Source: Nannocystaceae bacterium
GTDB lineage: Bacteria; Myxococcota_A; Polyangia; Nannocystales; Nannocystaceae
Assembly (NCBI GenBank): GCA_019694555.1
Contig: JAIBBS010000028.1
Coordinates: forward strand, 1 to 59,141
Reading direction: 5' to 3'
DNA: 59,141 nucleotides
Shown one piece after another: positions 47,106 through 55,538 of this stretch. Each line of letters begins with the position of its first letter. The stretch's first letter is position 1. Position numbers and translations under genes: made by a program. The notes under the pieces were generated by a model, which saw nothing but the letters and a program-made list of their open reading frames with translations, was not told the origin of the DNA and made no database searches.

Positions 47106-48568
47106 CTCACTCGGGGTGGATCCGCTTGCAGGGCGCGACCTCGCCGACGCACGGCTCCCCGCCTTGGTTGCCGCAGACCGTGACGGTGCCGGAGACGTCG
47201 AGCAGCGCGAGCCTGGCGAGCACGTCGGCGGTGGGCAGCGCGGCGTTGTCGGCGATGGTCACGGTGCCCAGCGCGGTGCCTTCGGCGAGCGCGTCGATGG
47301 TGGTCAGCGCCTGGGTGCCGACGATCACCAGCTCGTCGATCGACGTGACACCCTGCAGGCCGGTGAGGCTGGTGAGGCCGAAGTCGTTCGCGAAGGTGCA
47401 CTGACCGATCCACAGCCGGTCGACGTGCTCGAGGCCCTCGAGGCCCTCGAGCGAAGTGAGCTGCGGCAGGTCCTGATAGAAGGAGAGCTCGCCGATCGAC
47501 GTGACGCCCGGCAGCTCGACGCGCTGCAGCGCCGGGTAGGACGCGAGCGTGAGCTCGCCGAGCCGCGGCTCGCCGGCGAACGAGAACGTCGACAGCGGCA
47601 GGGCAGCCACCGTGAGCGCGAGTTGGTCTCCCAGCGGCGCGAACACCGAGAGCGCACTCGCATCGACCAGGCCATCGAGCGCGGAGATGTGCACCCGATA
47701 GCGCCCCTCGCCCACGACGGTCAGGGCGCCCATGGCGTTCAGACCGGACAGGTCGGCCACGTTGGGGAGCGCCGCGATCCTGAAATCCGCGACACCATCG
47801 GCACGCGCGGTGAGGACGAGGTCGCCGACGAACGCTTCGACACCGACGATCTGCGGCTGGTCCCAGCCCAACGACCAACCGCCCAGCTCACGAACGCCGA
47901 GAAGGCCGCTCACGTCCGCCAGCACGGGGTTTTCCGACACTGCGACGATGTCGACGTGCTCCAACGCCTCGAGCCCGTCGAACGAGGTCAACGCCTCGTT
48001 GCTGCCGACGTACAAGGGACCGCCGATACGCGTCACCGACGCGAGCGCGGCAAGATCCGTGATCTCCGGCACCGCCTCGATCCACACCGTGCCCTCGACC
48101 TCCGTCACGCACGGCAGATCCGGGTCGTCGATCGCAGTCGCGAGGTGCAGGTCGCCCGGCCACACGATCCCGCCCGTGCACGCGCCCGCGCCGGTCGAGC
48201 TGCTCGTGGCGTCGCTCGCGTTCGAACCGCTCTCGCTCGCGCCGGCTCCGCTCTCGCTGCCACCACCCGAGTCCGCCGTCGTCGCTCCGCCCGACGATCC
48301 CGACGATCCCGTCGACGTCCCGAGCGCAGACACGGTGTCGTGCTTGATCCCGCAGCCCGCGGCCACGAGCACGGCGAGCGCGGTCACGCGGGCGCGGAGC
48401 GAAGCGAGCAGCCTCGCCGCGAGCACCACGCCGGCGTCGTCGCCCGGCGGTGCCGACGCCCCATCGACCCAACGAGACCGGGTACTGGCCGCGCCCGCCA
48501 CGTCACCAGCGTACCAGCTCCATGCACGGGCGCCGTCGCGGCCGCGGTAGGCATTCGCAGGCGACGCG
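47106..48568. repeat. Tandem duplication, unit 2
   Basis: Direct repeat of unit 1, separated from it by about 26 bp. It carries one extra 9-bp GACGATCCC-type unit in the linker (two copies near 48294-48309 where unit 1 has one). The diverged core is 47657-47906. Confidence 0.85.
47107..48501 (-). CDS. Leucine-rich-type surface lipoprotein, copy 2
   Basis: Paralogue of the gene at 45629-47014, 464 residues, with the same leader, lipobox (Ala-Ala-Gly-Cys), Ser/Gly linker and leucine-rich solenoid. The N-terminal third and the C-terminal 150 residues differ from copy 1 at only a few positions, but the central segment (DQPQIVGVEAFVGDL to VDASALSVF) shares little beyond the repeat framework. Three extra residues lie in the linker. 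GTG 48501, or GTG 48429 nearer the hydrophobic core, is the start. Upstream sequence is duplicated as well, so both copies probably have similar promoters. Confidence 0.72.
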   Translation of the reverse strand: MAGAASTRSRWVDGASAPPGDDAGVVLAARLLASLRARVTALAVLVAAGCGIKHDTVSALGTSTGSSGSSGGATTADSGGGSESGAGASESGSNASDATSSSTGAGACTGGIVWPGDLHLATAIDDPDLPCVTEVEGTVWIEAVPEITDLAALASVTRIGGPLYVGSNEALTSFDGLEALEHVDIVAVSENPVLADVSGLLGVRELGGWSLGWDQPQIVGVEAFVGDLVLTARADGVADFRIAALPNVADLSGLNAMGALTVVGEGRYRVHISALDGLVDASALSVFAPLGDQLALTVAALPLSTFSFAGEPRLGELTLASYPALQRVELPGVTSIGELSFYQDLPQLTSLEGLEGLEHVDRLWIGQCTFANDFGLTSLTGLQGVTSIDELVIVGTQALTTIDALAEGTALGTVTIADNAALPTADVLARLALLDVSGTVTVCGNQGGEPCVGEVAPCKRIHPE

Positions 48569-48628
48569 ATGGCGCCGCGGCTCGAAGCCGCCGCGATACC
48601 GCCGCGCGCGCACGGCCAGGACGATCGA

Positions 48629-49342
48629 TCAGTCCCGGCTCGAGCCGAACAGTCGCAGCAGCGACAAGAACAGGTTGATGAAGTCGACGTACAGCGCCAG
48701 CGCGCCGTTGATGGCCAGGTTGCCGCCGCCGCCGTGCATCAAATAGATCTGCTTGATCGCCTGGTTGGTGTACGCAGTCAGGCCGGCCGACACCACCGCG
48801 ACGATCGCTGCGATCGCGAAGCCCATCGCGCTCGAGTGCAGGAACAGCACGTTGATGACCGAGCCGATCACCGCGCCACCGAGCGCCATGAACAGGAACT
48901 GGCCCATGCCGCTGAGGTCCTTCTTGGTGAAGAAGCCCCACAGCGCCATCACCGAGAAGATGCCGACGGTGCCACCGAGCGCGCTGGCGATGCTGCCGAG
49001 GTTGTACGCCAGCGGGATCCAGCTGATGAACGCGCCCATCAGCGCCGAGTAGACCAGGAAGATGCCGACCGCCACGGCGCGGTCCATGTTCGGGATCCGC
49101 GACGGCGCGAACCAGCCGATGCCCAGAAGGCCCAGGAAGAAGACCCATCGCAGCGGCGACAGGGCGAAGAGCAGCACCGTGTCGGGCGAGAACGACAGGC
49201 CGTAGATCACCGCCGCGGTGACCCCGAGCCCGGCCGTCATCCAGCCGTAGACCCCGGTCATGAACTGCTGCACGCCGCCGTGCAGCTCGGCGCGCGACGA
49301 GGTACGCTGGGCGAATTGGGGCTGCTGGTGGTAACCCTGCAT
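48629..49342 (-). CDS. Bax inhibitor-1 (BI-1/YccA) family membrane protein
   Basis: A 237-residue protein with seven hydrophobic helices, of the BI-1/TMBIM family whose bacterial members include calcium-leak channels and FtsH-interacting YccA. Visible features are the short polar head, FMTGVYGWMTAGLGVTAAVI in helix 1 (given in part: GVYGWMTAGLGVTAA), SAGLTAYTNQAIKQIYL and the C-terminal LYVDFINLFLSLLRLFG, which is the most conserved part. ATG 49342 gives the normal family length. A TGG-TAACAC box ends 7 nt before the ATG. The opposite-strand lipoprotein gene starts 67 bp away. Confidence 0.9.
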   Translation of the reverse strand: MQGYHQQPQFAQRTSSRAELHGGVQQFMTGVYGWMTAGLGVTAAVIYGLSFSPDTVLLFALSPLRWVFFLGLLGIGWFAPSRIPNMDRAVAVGIFLVYSALMGAFISWIPLAYNLGSIASALGGTVGIFSVMALWGFFTKKDLSGMGQFLFMALGGAVIGSVINVLFLHSSAMGFAIAAIVAVVSAGLTAYTNQAIKQIYLMHGGGGNLAINGALALYVDFINLFLSLLRLFGSSRD

Positions 49343-49349
49343 GCGCCAA

Positions 49350-49358
49350 GTGTTACCA
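49350..49358 (-). promoter_or_regulatory. Extended -10-like element TGG-TAACAC
   Basis: Minus-strand TGGTAACAC ends 7 nt before the BI-1 ATG, with no ribosome site between. Fits a leaderless mRNA. Confidence 0.35.
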
Positions 49359-49409
49359 CGCGACGCACGCCGATCAACCGGGACCGCCGGCACCGCCTGC
49401 GAGGACGCC

Positions 49410-49979
49410 GTGACCCCGCGTCCGCGGGCTCGCCGGCGCGTGGCCCTGGCGCGGGCGCTCGCGCTCGCCGCGGCGTTGGTGTCGGTGGGCGCGTGCCGGG
49501 GCCGCCCCCATCGCCCGCTGCACGTGACCTGGGCGCGCACGCCGGCGTACGGCACGCCCTCGAGCTGCCCCGAGGACGCGATCGATCTGACCGGCGATCG
49601 GATCCCGACCACCACGCGCACCCGCTGCTCCTACGCCGACGACGCCGCGGGCCAGCTCGTGGTCGCGGGCACGGTCATGGCCGAGCGCCAAGGCGGCCTC
49701 GCCGAGCCCGTGCGCGACACCGAGGTCGAGCTGGTGCTGCTCGACACCGCCGGCGCGCCGTTGCGCACGCTCGGGCGCACCCACACCGACGCCCAGGGCG
49801 GCTTCACGATCCGCACGCAGACACGGCTGCCGATCCGCGCGACCGTCTCGGGCACCGGCGAGGGCGAGGGCGCACTCGTCGTCCGCTCCGCCGGCGGACG
49901 CTCGCAGCCGGTGCACTGGAAGGGCCGCGGGCCCTGGCGCTTCGAGGACGTCCGCGTGCTGGAGCCGCGCGCGCCCTGA
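49410..49979 (+). CDS. Small lipoprotein with transthyretin/CarboxypepD-like beta domain
   Basis: A 189-residue predicted lipoprotein. GTG 49410 opens a very basic n-region, then a hydrophobic core ending Val-Gly-Ala-Cys (Cys29). The mature domain has a beta-sandwich rhythm: DTEVELVLLDTAGAPLRTLG, THTDAQGGFTIRTQT and ALVVRSAGGRS resemble carboxypeptidase regulatory-like or transthyretin-type folds that act as surface binding modules. Two Cys in the first 40 mature residues (SSCPED, RCSYAD) could pair. An ATG at 49341 is in frame but would overlap the BI-1 start. Function unknown. Confidence 0.6.
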   Translation: MTPRPRARRRVALARALALAAALVSVGACRGRPHRPLHVTWARTPAYGTPSSCPEDAIDLTGDRIPTTTRTRCSYADDAAGQLVVAGTVMAERQGGLAEPVRDTEVELVLLDTAGAPLRTLGRTHTDAQGGFTIRTQTRLPIRATVSGTGEGEGALVVRSAGGRSQPVHWKGRGPWRFEDVRVLEPRAP

Positions 49980-50039
49980 ACCCGCGGCCGCGGCGCGCAC
50001 CGCCGCCACGCCGCCACGCCGCGCACGGACGCCGAGCCC

Positions 50040-50048
50040 TGGTAGTGT
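50040..50048 (+). promoter_or_regulatory. Extended -10-like element TGG-TAGTGT
   Basis: TGGTAGTGT ends 8 nt before the GTG assigned to the glycosyltransferase, supporting that start over GTG 50045, which would lie inside the box. Confidence 0.38.
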
Positions 50049-50056
50049 CTGCGACC

Positions 50057-50965
50057 GTGCGGATCCCTGCCGGCTACGTGCTCGTGACCCCGGTGCACGA
50101 CGAGTGCGAGCTGCTCGAGGAGCTCGCCGCGGTGGTGCGGGCCCAGGAGCTGCGGCCGCTCAAGTGGGTCATCGTCGACGACGACAGTGCCGACGGCACG
50201 GCCGAGCGGCTGGCCCAGCTCGCGCGCCGCGATCGTTGGATCGAGCCGACCGTGCTGCCGCGCGGCGTCGAGTCGGGCCCGGCGCGCTACGCCGAGGTGC
50301 TCGCGCACGGCTTCCGCACCGCGGCGTGGCTGCTCGAGGCCGAGGGCCTCGACGTGCCCTACGTCGCCAACGTCGACGCCGACGTGCGCCCGTCGCCGCA
50401 GCTGTTCGCCGAGTTGGTCGCGCGCTGCGAAGGTGATCGCAGCATCGGCATCGCGTCGTGTCGGCTCGGCACCGTCGACGACGACGGCGGCTTCACGCCG
50501 CAGCTCGAGCAGCCCTGCGGTGCGCCGCGCTCGGGCCTGCGACTGTGGCGGCGCGAGTGCCTCGAGCAGGCTGCGTTCTATCCCACGCCGCACTGGGGCA
50601 GCGTGACGTCGCTGCGCGCACGCAACCGCGGCTGGCGCACGGTGGTGTACGACGATCTGCAAGCCGAGATGGTGCGGCCCGACGCCGCGCGGCGCGGCTG
50701 GTGGTACGGCTATCGCCGCATCGGCGAGGGCGCGTGGTACGTCGGCGCGCACCCGCTGTCGATCGCGATGTCGGCGGTGTCGGTCAGCGCCCACGCGCGC
50801 GGACCCGAGGGCGTGGCGCTGCTGGCTGGCTACGCCCTCGCGGCGCTGCAGCGACGGCGACGCTCGAACGACCCCGAGCTGCTCGAGTTCTACGGCCACG
50901 CGCTGCCACGACGCCAGGTCTCGGGTCTCGTCGCACGGCTGTCGCGGTGGACCTCGCGTCGCTAG
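50057..50965 (+). CDS. Family 2 glycosyltransferase
   Basis: A 302-residue GT-A fold glycosyltransferase. VLVTPVHDECELLEELAA begins the nucleotide-sugar site, VIVDDDSADGTAERL carries the UDP-binding Asp residues, and YVANVDADVRPS holds the metal-binding DxD. The C-terminal part has WGSVTSLRARNRGWRTVVY-type and WWYGYRRIGEGAWYVG segments and no strong membrane helix. No sugar-nucleotide gene is adjacent, so the acceptor is unknown; envelope polysaccharide or glycolipid is likely. The frame stays open far upstream as shadow of the BI-1 gene. Confidence 0.8.
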   Translation: MRIPAGYVLVTPVHDECELLEELAAVVRAQELRPLKWVIVDDDSADGTAERLAQLARRDRWIEPTVLPRGVESGPARYAEVLAHGFRTAAWLLEAEGLDVPYVANVDADVRPSPQLFAELVARCEGDRSIGIASCRLGTVDDDGGFTPQLEQPCGAPRSGLRLWRRECLEQAAFYPTPHWGSVTSLRARNRGWRTVVYDDLQAEMVRPDAARRGWWYGYRRIGEGAWYVGAHPLSIAMSAVSVSAHARGPEGVALLAGYALAALQRRRRSNDPELLEFYGHALPRRQVSGLVARLSRWTSRR

Positions 50966-51000
50966 TCTGCGTGCGGTCACGCGGGCGCGGCGTGGGCCCG

Positions 51001-51009
51001 TGGTACAAC
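51001..51009 (+). promoter_or_regulatory. Extended -10-like element TGG-TACAAC
   Basis: TGGTACAAC ends 8 nt before the ATG at 51018 of the AI-2E transporter. If real, it excludes the in-frame GTG at 51000 as start. Confidence 0.35.
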
Positions 51010-51017
51010 CAGCGCCG

Positions 51018-52244
51018 ATGCAGGCGGATTCGCGGCGGTTGTTCCCGCGTTGGGTGGTCGCGCTGGCGGCGATGCTGGGCGTGGGCCTGGTGTTGTGGGC
51101 GCTGCGCGGCGTGCTCACGCCGGTGTTCTTCGCGTTTCTGATCGCGTACATGCTCGACCCGGTCGTCGATCGGCTCGAGCGTCGCGGGCTGCCGCGATCG
51201 GCCGGCATCGTGGTGCTGCTGAGCGCAGTGCTGGGCGCGCTGGCGCTGTTCGGCCTGCTGGCGATCCCGGCCATCGCGCGCGACCTGTCGCGCTTCGCGT
51301 CCGAGCTGCCCGGCGCGCTCGAGCGGCTGGTGCTGCGGCTCGAGCCGCAGCTGGTCGCGCTGGGCGTCCCGGTGCCGCACAGCCTCGGCGAGGCCTTCGC
51401 GCAGCTCGATCTCGACGCCGGCGCGGTCGCGGACAAGGCGGTCGCGCCGGCCGCCGCGGCGCTGCGCTGGCTGCTGGGCGGCACGATGTCGCTGTTGGGC
51501 GCGGTCGCGAGCCTGGTGGTGATCCCGGTGTTCGCGTTCTACCTGCTGCACGACTTCGATCGCATGATCGCGGCGGTCCGCGATCTCGTGCCGCCGGGCT
51601 GGCGTCCGTTCGTGGTCGACGTCGCGCGCGAGGTCGACACGGTGCTGGGCGAGTTCGTGCGCGGCCAGCTGATCGTGATGCTGATCCTCGCGGTGCTCTA
51701 CGGCGTCGCGTACTCGATCGTCGGCGTGCGCCTGGCGATCGTGATCGGTGCGGTCGCGGGGCTGCTCTCGTTCATCCCCTACGTCGGCGGTGGCACTGCG
51801 CTGCTGCTCGCGGTGCTCATGAGCCTGCTCGACTGGCACGGGCCGATGCAGCTGGTCTGGGTGCTGGTCGCCTACGGCGTGATCCAGGTGCTCGAGGGCT
51901 TCGTGATCACGCCGCGGGTGCTGGGCGAGAAGGTCGGGCTGTCGCCGATCTGGGTGCTGTTCGCGCTCATGGTCGGCAGCGAGCTGTTCGGGTTCCTGGG
52001 CGTGCTGCTGGCGCTGCCCGCGGCGGCGGTCGCGAAGATCTTCGCGGTGCGGGGGCTGGCCTGGTACCGCGACTCGGAGTTCTTCGCCCGAGCGGCGCCG
52101 CAGACCGGGCCCGACGCGCGGGGCCTGGCCGCGATCCTGCGCCAGGAGGGCCTGCCCGACGACGCGGAGCTGGCGGCGCGCAAGCACGCCGCGACCGACC
52201 AGGACCCCGGCACCGACCCCAATCCCGACCCGCCGGGGCTGTGA
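51018..52244 (+). CDS. AI-2E family transporter (PerM/TqsA-like)
   Basis: A 408-residue polytopic protein of the AI-2 exporter superfamily, which includes TqsA, PerM and sodium/proton antiporters. Typical segments are FFAFLIAYMLDPVVDRLERRG (cited in part: AYMLDPVVDRLERRG), PVFAFYLLHDFDRM, FVRGQLIVMLILAVLYGVAY region, LSFIPYVGGGTA, and GFVITPRVLGEKVGLSPIWV. About eight helices are visible, with a 40-residue acidic, Pro-rich tail. The transported solute cannot be told from sequence. ATG 51018 chosen by the upstream -10-like box. Confidence 0.87.
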   Translation: MQADSRRLFPRWVVALAAMLGVGLVLWALRGVLTPVFFAFLIAYMLDPVVDRLERRGLPRSAGIVVLLSAVLGALALFGLLAIPAIARDLSRFASELPGALERLVLRLEPQLVALGVPVPHSLGEAFAQLDLDAGAVADKAVAPAAAALRWLLGGTMSLLGAVASLVVIPVFAFYLLHDFDRMIAAVRDLVPPGWRPFVVDVAREVDTVLGEFVRGQLIVMLILAVLYGVAYSIVGVRLAIVIGAVAGLLSFIPYVGGGTALLLAVLMSLLDWHGPMQLVWVLVAYGVIQVLEGFVITPRVLGEKVGLSPIWVLFALMVGSELFGFLGVLLALPAAAVAKIFAVRGLAWYRDSEFFARAAPQTGPDARGLAAILRQEGLPDDAELAARKHAATDQDPGTDPNPDPPGL

Positions 52245-52339
52245 TCGGGGTCCCACGGCGCGACCGGTCGCGGCCGAGGGGCGACGTTCGGGCCCGCGGC
52301 GGCGTGTAAGGCCCCCGGGCAAGCACCGTTGGCGCGATC

Positions 52340-52762
52340 GTGCAGACTGCGATCGAACTCCGCCAACCCGCCCGCCCGGCAGGCCAGCCGGCTGCGGAGC
52401 CCGCCCTCGACGCTGCCCGCCCCGACGCCGCCTACGCCGCGCGCCTGCTGTTCCGCGACACGGGTCGCACCCTGGGCGTCGACGTCGACGAGATCGACTG
52501 GGTCGAGGCCGCCGGCAACTACGTGCAGATCTACACCGCACGCAAGGTCCACCTGGTCCGCCACACCGTGAAGGCGATGGTGACCAAGCTCGACCCGGGT
52601 CGCTTCGTGCGGGTGCGGCCCTCGGCCATCGTCAACGCCGACGCGGTCGCCCGCATCGTGCACCGACCCGGCGGCGAGTACCTGGTGACCCTGCGCGACG
52701 GCACGCAGATCCCGACCAGCCGCGGCTTCCGGGCCGACGTCGAGCGCGTGCTGCTGCGCTAG
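52340..52762 (+). CDS. Stand-alone LytTR DNA-binding protein
   Basis: A 140-residue regulator with a Pro/Ala-rich head of about 35 residues and one LytTR domain (about residues 45-138): VDEIDWVEAAGNYVQIY, HTVKAMVTKLDPGRFVRVRPSAIVN and VTLRDGTQIPTSRGFRADV follow the family pattern of DNA-contacting beta strands. No receiver or sensor domain is attached, so the input is unknown. GTG 52340 is the assigned start. Its TAG stop and the TAG of the convergent reductase gene share the palindrome CTAG at 52759-52762. Confidence 0.85.
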   Translation: MQTAIELRQPARPAGQPAAEPALDAARPDAAYAARLLFRDTGRTLGVDVDEIDWVEAAGNYVQIYTARKVHLVRHTVKAMVTKLDPGRFVRVRPSAIVNADAVARIVHRPGGEYLVTLRDGTQIPTSRGFRADVERVLLR

Positions 52763-53700
52763 CGGCCCGTGTCGCCGGGTTTCACCACGGGCTGCGAGTC
52801 CGCGCGCGCGATCGCGGCGACCTCCTGGGCCGACAGCGCGAGCGCGCGTGCGCGCCAATTCTGCTCGAGATGATCGAGCGAGCGGGTGCCGGGGATCGGC
52901 AGCATCATCGGTGAGCGCGCGAGCAACCACGCCAGCGCGACCTGGGCCGGCGTGACGCCGCGCTGCCGGGCGATCTCGGCGAGCACCGGCCTGTCGCGCG
53001 TGACGCCCCCGACCGCGAGCGGGAAGAACGGCACGAACGCGATCGACTCGCGCGTGCACAGCTCGAGCACGCCCTCGGGATCGTCGACCTCGGAGTTGCT
53101 GTGGCGCGCCGCCGGCCCGCCGCCGCCCGAGACGTTGAACAGGTTCTGCACCGCGACGATCGGAGTACGGGTGCGCGCCAGGGTCAGCTGTGCGGCGTCG
53201 ACGTTGCTGAGCGCGATGTGGCGGATGATGCCCTCGGACTGCATCGCACGCAGGGTGTCGAGCGCCTCGAGAAACGGCACGCCGGCCGACGCGATCCAGC
53301 GCAGGTGGACGAGGTCGAGCCGCTCGAGGCGGAGCGTGCGGAGATCGTCGTGCGCACCGCGGCGCAGCTCCTCGGGGCGCAGCGCGGCGCCCCAGCCACG
53401 ATCGGGTAGACGCTTGCCGCCGAGCTTGGTCGCGAGCACGAGCCCGCGCGGATACGGATGCAGCGCCTCGGCGATCAGGCGGTTGGACACCAGCGGGCCG
53501 TAGAACCACGCGGTGTCGATGAAGTCGATGCCGAGCTCGACCGCGCGCCGCAGCACCGCGCGCGCACCGGCGGGGTCGTCGGGCTCGCCCCACACGTCCT
53601 TGCCGGGCAGGCGCATCGCGCCGTAGCCCATGCGCTGGACCTCGAGATCGCCGAGCCGAATCGTCGCGGGGGCGTGGGCGCAGTCGTCAGTCGTGGCCAT
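52759..53700 (-). CDS. Aldo/keto reductase
   Basis: A 313-residue NADPH-dependent reductase of the aldo/keto reductase superfamily. The catalytic tetrad is visible: Asp and Tyr in DFIDTAWFYGP, Lys in LATKLGGKR and His in LDLVHLRW. IRHIALSNV, FFPLAVGG and PIPGTRSLDHLEQN match the YdbC/YajO-like branch that acts on small aldehydes and ketones. ATG 53700 lies inside the 3' end of the AraC gene (14-bp overlap), so regulator and enzyme are probably coupled. The frame is open to 54249 only as shadow of araC. Confidence 0.88.
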   Translation of the reverse strand: MATTDDCAHAPATIRLGDLEVQRMGYGAMRLPGKDVWGEPDDPAGARAVLRRAVELGIDFIDTAWFYGPLVSNRLIAEALHPYPRGLVLATKLGGKRLPDRGWGAALRPEELRRGAHDDLRTLRLERLDLVHLRWIASAGVPFLEALDTLRAMQSEGIIRHIALSNVDAAQLTLARTRTPIVAVQNLFNVSGGGGPAARHSNSEVDDPEGVLELCTRESIAFVPFFPLAVGGVTRDRPVLAEIARQRGVTPAQVALAWLLARSPMMLPIPGTRSLDHLEQNWRARALALSAQEVAAIARADSQPVVKPGDTGR

Positions 53701-54568
53701 GGCCGCAGGATGCAGCACCGCGGCCGTGCGGTCTTGGGCGATGTTGGCCGCGCGAGCCCGGCGCGACGCTGCGCGCGAAGGCTCCCGGCGCGATGCCGAC
53801 GATGCGCTTGAAGTGACGGTGCAGCTGGCTCTCGTCGTACAGGCCCACCTGCTGCGCGGCCGCGGCCACGCGCACGCCTTTGCGCAGCAGCTCGCGTGCC
53901 CGCGCGATCCGCAGGTGGGTGAGGTACTCGTACGGCGGCACGCCGAGCTCGGCACGAAACGCCCGCACGAGGTGGAACTTGTCGAGCCGCGCGTGACGGG
54001 CCAGCCCGTCGAGCGTGATCGTCTCCGCCAGGCACTCGCGGAGGAACGCGCGCGCGCGCTGGACCGATCGCGTGGCATTCGTCGGCGGTGCGTCGCCGCC
54101 CACGACCGCTGCGAGCAGCTCGGCGACGCGCGACGATCGCTCGAGCGGCGGCGCGTCGGGGCGCACGAGAGCGTCGTGCAGCGCGAACGCGAGTCGGCTG
54201 GCCGGCGCGCCGGGAGCGAGTGCAGCGGCGCGAAAGTGCGGCGTGCCACGCACGCCCATCGCCGCGGCGGCGGCGGTCACGAGCTCGGCCGCGATCGCGG
54301 CGCCCTGGATCGAAAACGGCACGTGGACCCGCACGCCGCGGTGGACCTCGCCGGGCTCCTTGAGCTTGACCGATCCCGCGACGTGGGCGTGCACGCGTCC
54401 GCGGTACCAGCCGTCGTACGCGCCCTCGAGCACCACCACGACCATGAAGGCCTCGCTGCACGTGACGCGCGTGCGGTGCTCGCGGTCGACCCGCACCATC
54501 GTGTCGACCGCGGGGGTGTCGGGTCGCCAGAACCGCACGCGCGCGGGCTCGCCGATCGGGACGGGCAC
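53687..54568 (-). CDS. AraC family transcriptional regulator
   Basis: A 293-residue regulator with an AraC-type cupin-like sensor domain (residues 1-160: FMVVVVLEGAYDGWYRGRVH, KLKEPGEVHRG) and a C-terminal double helix-turn-helix (about 180-275): LDGLARHARLDKFHLVRAFRAELG in the first, AAAAQQVGLYDESQLHRHFKR in the second, followed by GIAPGAFAR. GTG 54568 starts it; a TACAAT box lies 6 nt upstream. The overlap with the aldo/keto reductase gene suggests it senses a carbonyl compound and controls its own operon, which is inference. Confidence 0.87.
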   Translation of the reverse strand: MPVPIGEPARVRFWRPDTPAVDTMVRVDREHRTRVTCSEAFMVVVVLEGAYDGWYRGRVHAHVAGSVKLKEPGEVHRGVRVHVPFSIQGAAIAAELVTAAAAAMGVRGTPHFRAAALAPGAPASRLAFALHDALVRPDAPPLERSSRVAELLAAVVGGDAPPTNATRSVQRARAFLRECLAETITLDGLARHARLDKFHLVRAFRAELGVPPYEYLTHLRIARARELLRKGVRVAAAAQQVGLYDESQLHRHFKRIVGIAPGAFARSVAPGSRGQHRPRPHGRGAASCGHGHD

Positions 54569-54574
54569 CGCGGC

Positions 54575-54580
54575 ATTGTA
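54575..54580 (-). promoter_or_regulatory. -10-like box TACAAT
   Basis: Minus-strand TACAAT, the closest match to the sigma-70 -10 consensus in the window, ends 6 nt before the GTG of the AraC gene. A transcript from it would begin at or next to the start codon. Confidence 0.42.
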
Positions 54581-54671
54581 GGGCGCCCGCGGTCACGCGC
54601 TTGGGCGATCGTGGCGCGGTGTCGCCGCAGTCCGCTTCCAGCGACCGCGAGAACGCGACCCCGGGGTACGC

Positions 54672-55538
54672 TCAGCCCGCCGCCTTCTTCGCCTTCGCCT
54701 TGGGCTTCGCCTTGCCCTTGGCGGGCTCGGGCTCGACCGGCGGCGCGGGCTCGACCGGCTTGGGCGCCGGCGGGGTGAAGCGGCCGTCGTCGATCTCGAC
54801 GTTGGGCTCGAACTTGGTGACCTCGCTCGAGGCCTTCATGATGGCCATCGACATCGTGGTCTTGGCGGCGTGCTGCAGGCCGCCGACCTGCTTGTACTCG
54901 TCGACCGCGATCTCGACCGGCAGCTCGCCCATCGGGCTGGCCTGGGCGAAGCGCTGGCTCGCGAGCAGGTGCGTGGTCTCGTCGAACGACAGCAGCAGCT
55001 CGGAGCCGTCGGGCGCCGACAGCGAGACGTCGATGAGCTTGCGCCCGTCGTGCTCGCGCCGCGCGATGGTCTTGGCGGTGTCGAAGAACTTCTTCCAGTC
55101 GTGGGGCAGCGACACGCTCGCCGACCACTGTGCCTGGCGGGCCTCCTTGCCCGCGAGCGTGCGACGGCCGTTGATCGGATCCTCGCTGACGACCTGCGCG
55201 CCGTCGCACCACAGCGAGCTCGTGCCCACGCCGGCCATGTCGACCTGCATGAAGAACTTGCCGTCCTTCCACCACAGCTTGGTCAGCCCGGTCAGGCCCT
55301 GCTGCGGGATGTCCATGCGCGACTCGAGGTAGTAGCTCTTGATCGCGGTGTGGGCCGCGGCGCCGCCCTCGGCCTCGACCGCGGACGCCAGCACCGTCTC
55401 GGCCGCCGGCAGCTCGACCTTGGTCGAGGCGCTGACCGGGGTCGGCTCCGGCTCGGCCGGCGGCACCGTGGTGGACTTGCGCTCGCACGCGAGGGTGACG
55501 AGCAGCGCGAGCGGCAGACGACGCAGGATGGCCTTCAT
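54672..55538 (-). CDS. LolA-like fold lipoprotein with Lys/Ala tail
   Basis: A 288-residue predicted lipoprotein: signal ending Leu-Val-Thr-Leu-Ala-Cys (Cys18), then a Pro/Thr linker. Residues 50-245 look like an unclosed beta-barrel of the LolA/DUF group: AVEAEGGAAAHTAIKSYYLE at the head, KLWWKDGKFFMQVDMAG, and DETTHLLASQRFA. This fold is typical of periplasmic proteins sensing or carrying lipids and often follows M16 or S41 peptidases. The tail (from about 250) is Pro then Lys/Ala-rich (KGKAKPKAKAKKAAG). Its ATG overlaps the S41 peptidase stop by 4 bp (ATGA), so the two are translationally coupled. Confidence 0.68.
   Translation of the reverse strand: MKAILRRLPLALLVTLACERKSTTVPPAEPEPTPVSASTKVELPAAETVLASAVEAEGGAAAHTAIKSYYLESRMDIPQQGLTGLTKLWWKDGKFFMQVDMAGVGTSSLWCDGAQVVSEDPINGRRTLAGKEARQAQWSASVSLPHDWKKFFDTAKTIARREHDGRKLIDVSLSAPDGSELLLSFDETTHLLASQRFAQASPMGELPVEIAVDEYKQVGGLQHAAKTTMSMAIMKASSEVTKFEPNVEIDDGRFTPPAPKPVEPAPPVEPEPAKGKAKPKAKAKKAAG

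Noticed and set aside
45629..47878. Continuous open frame spanning copy 1 and part of copy 2 of the tandem lipoproteins
   Set aside because: Upstream of copy 1 the frame reads copy 2 out of its own frame. Homology shows copy 1 starts near 47014, so this is not a fusion.
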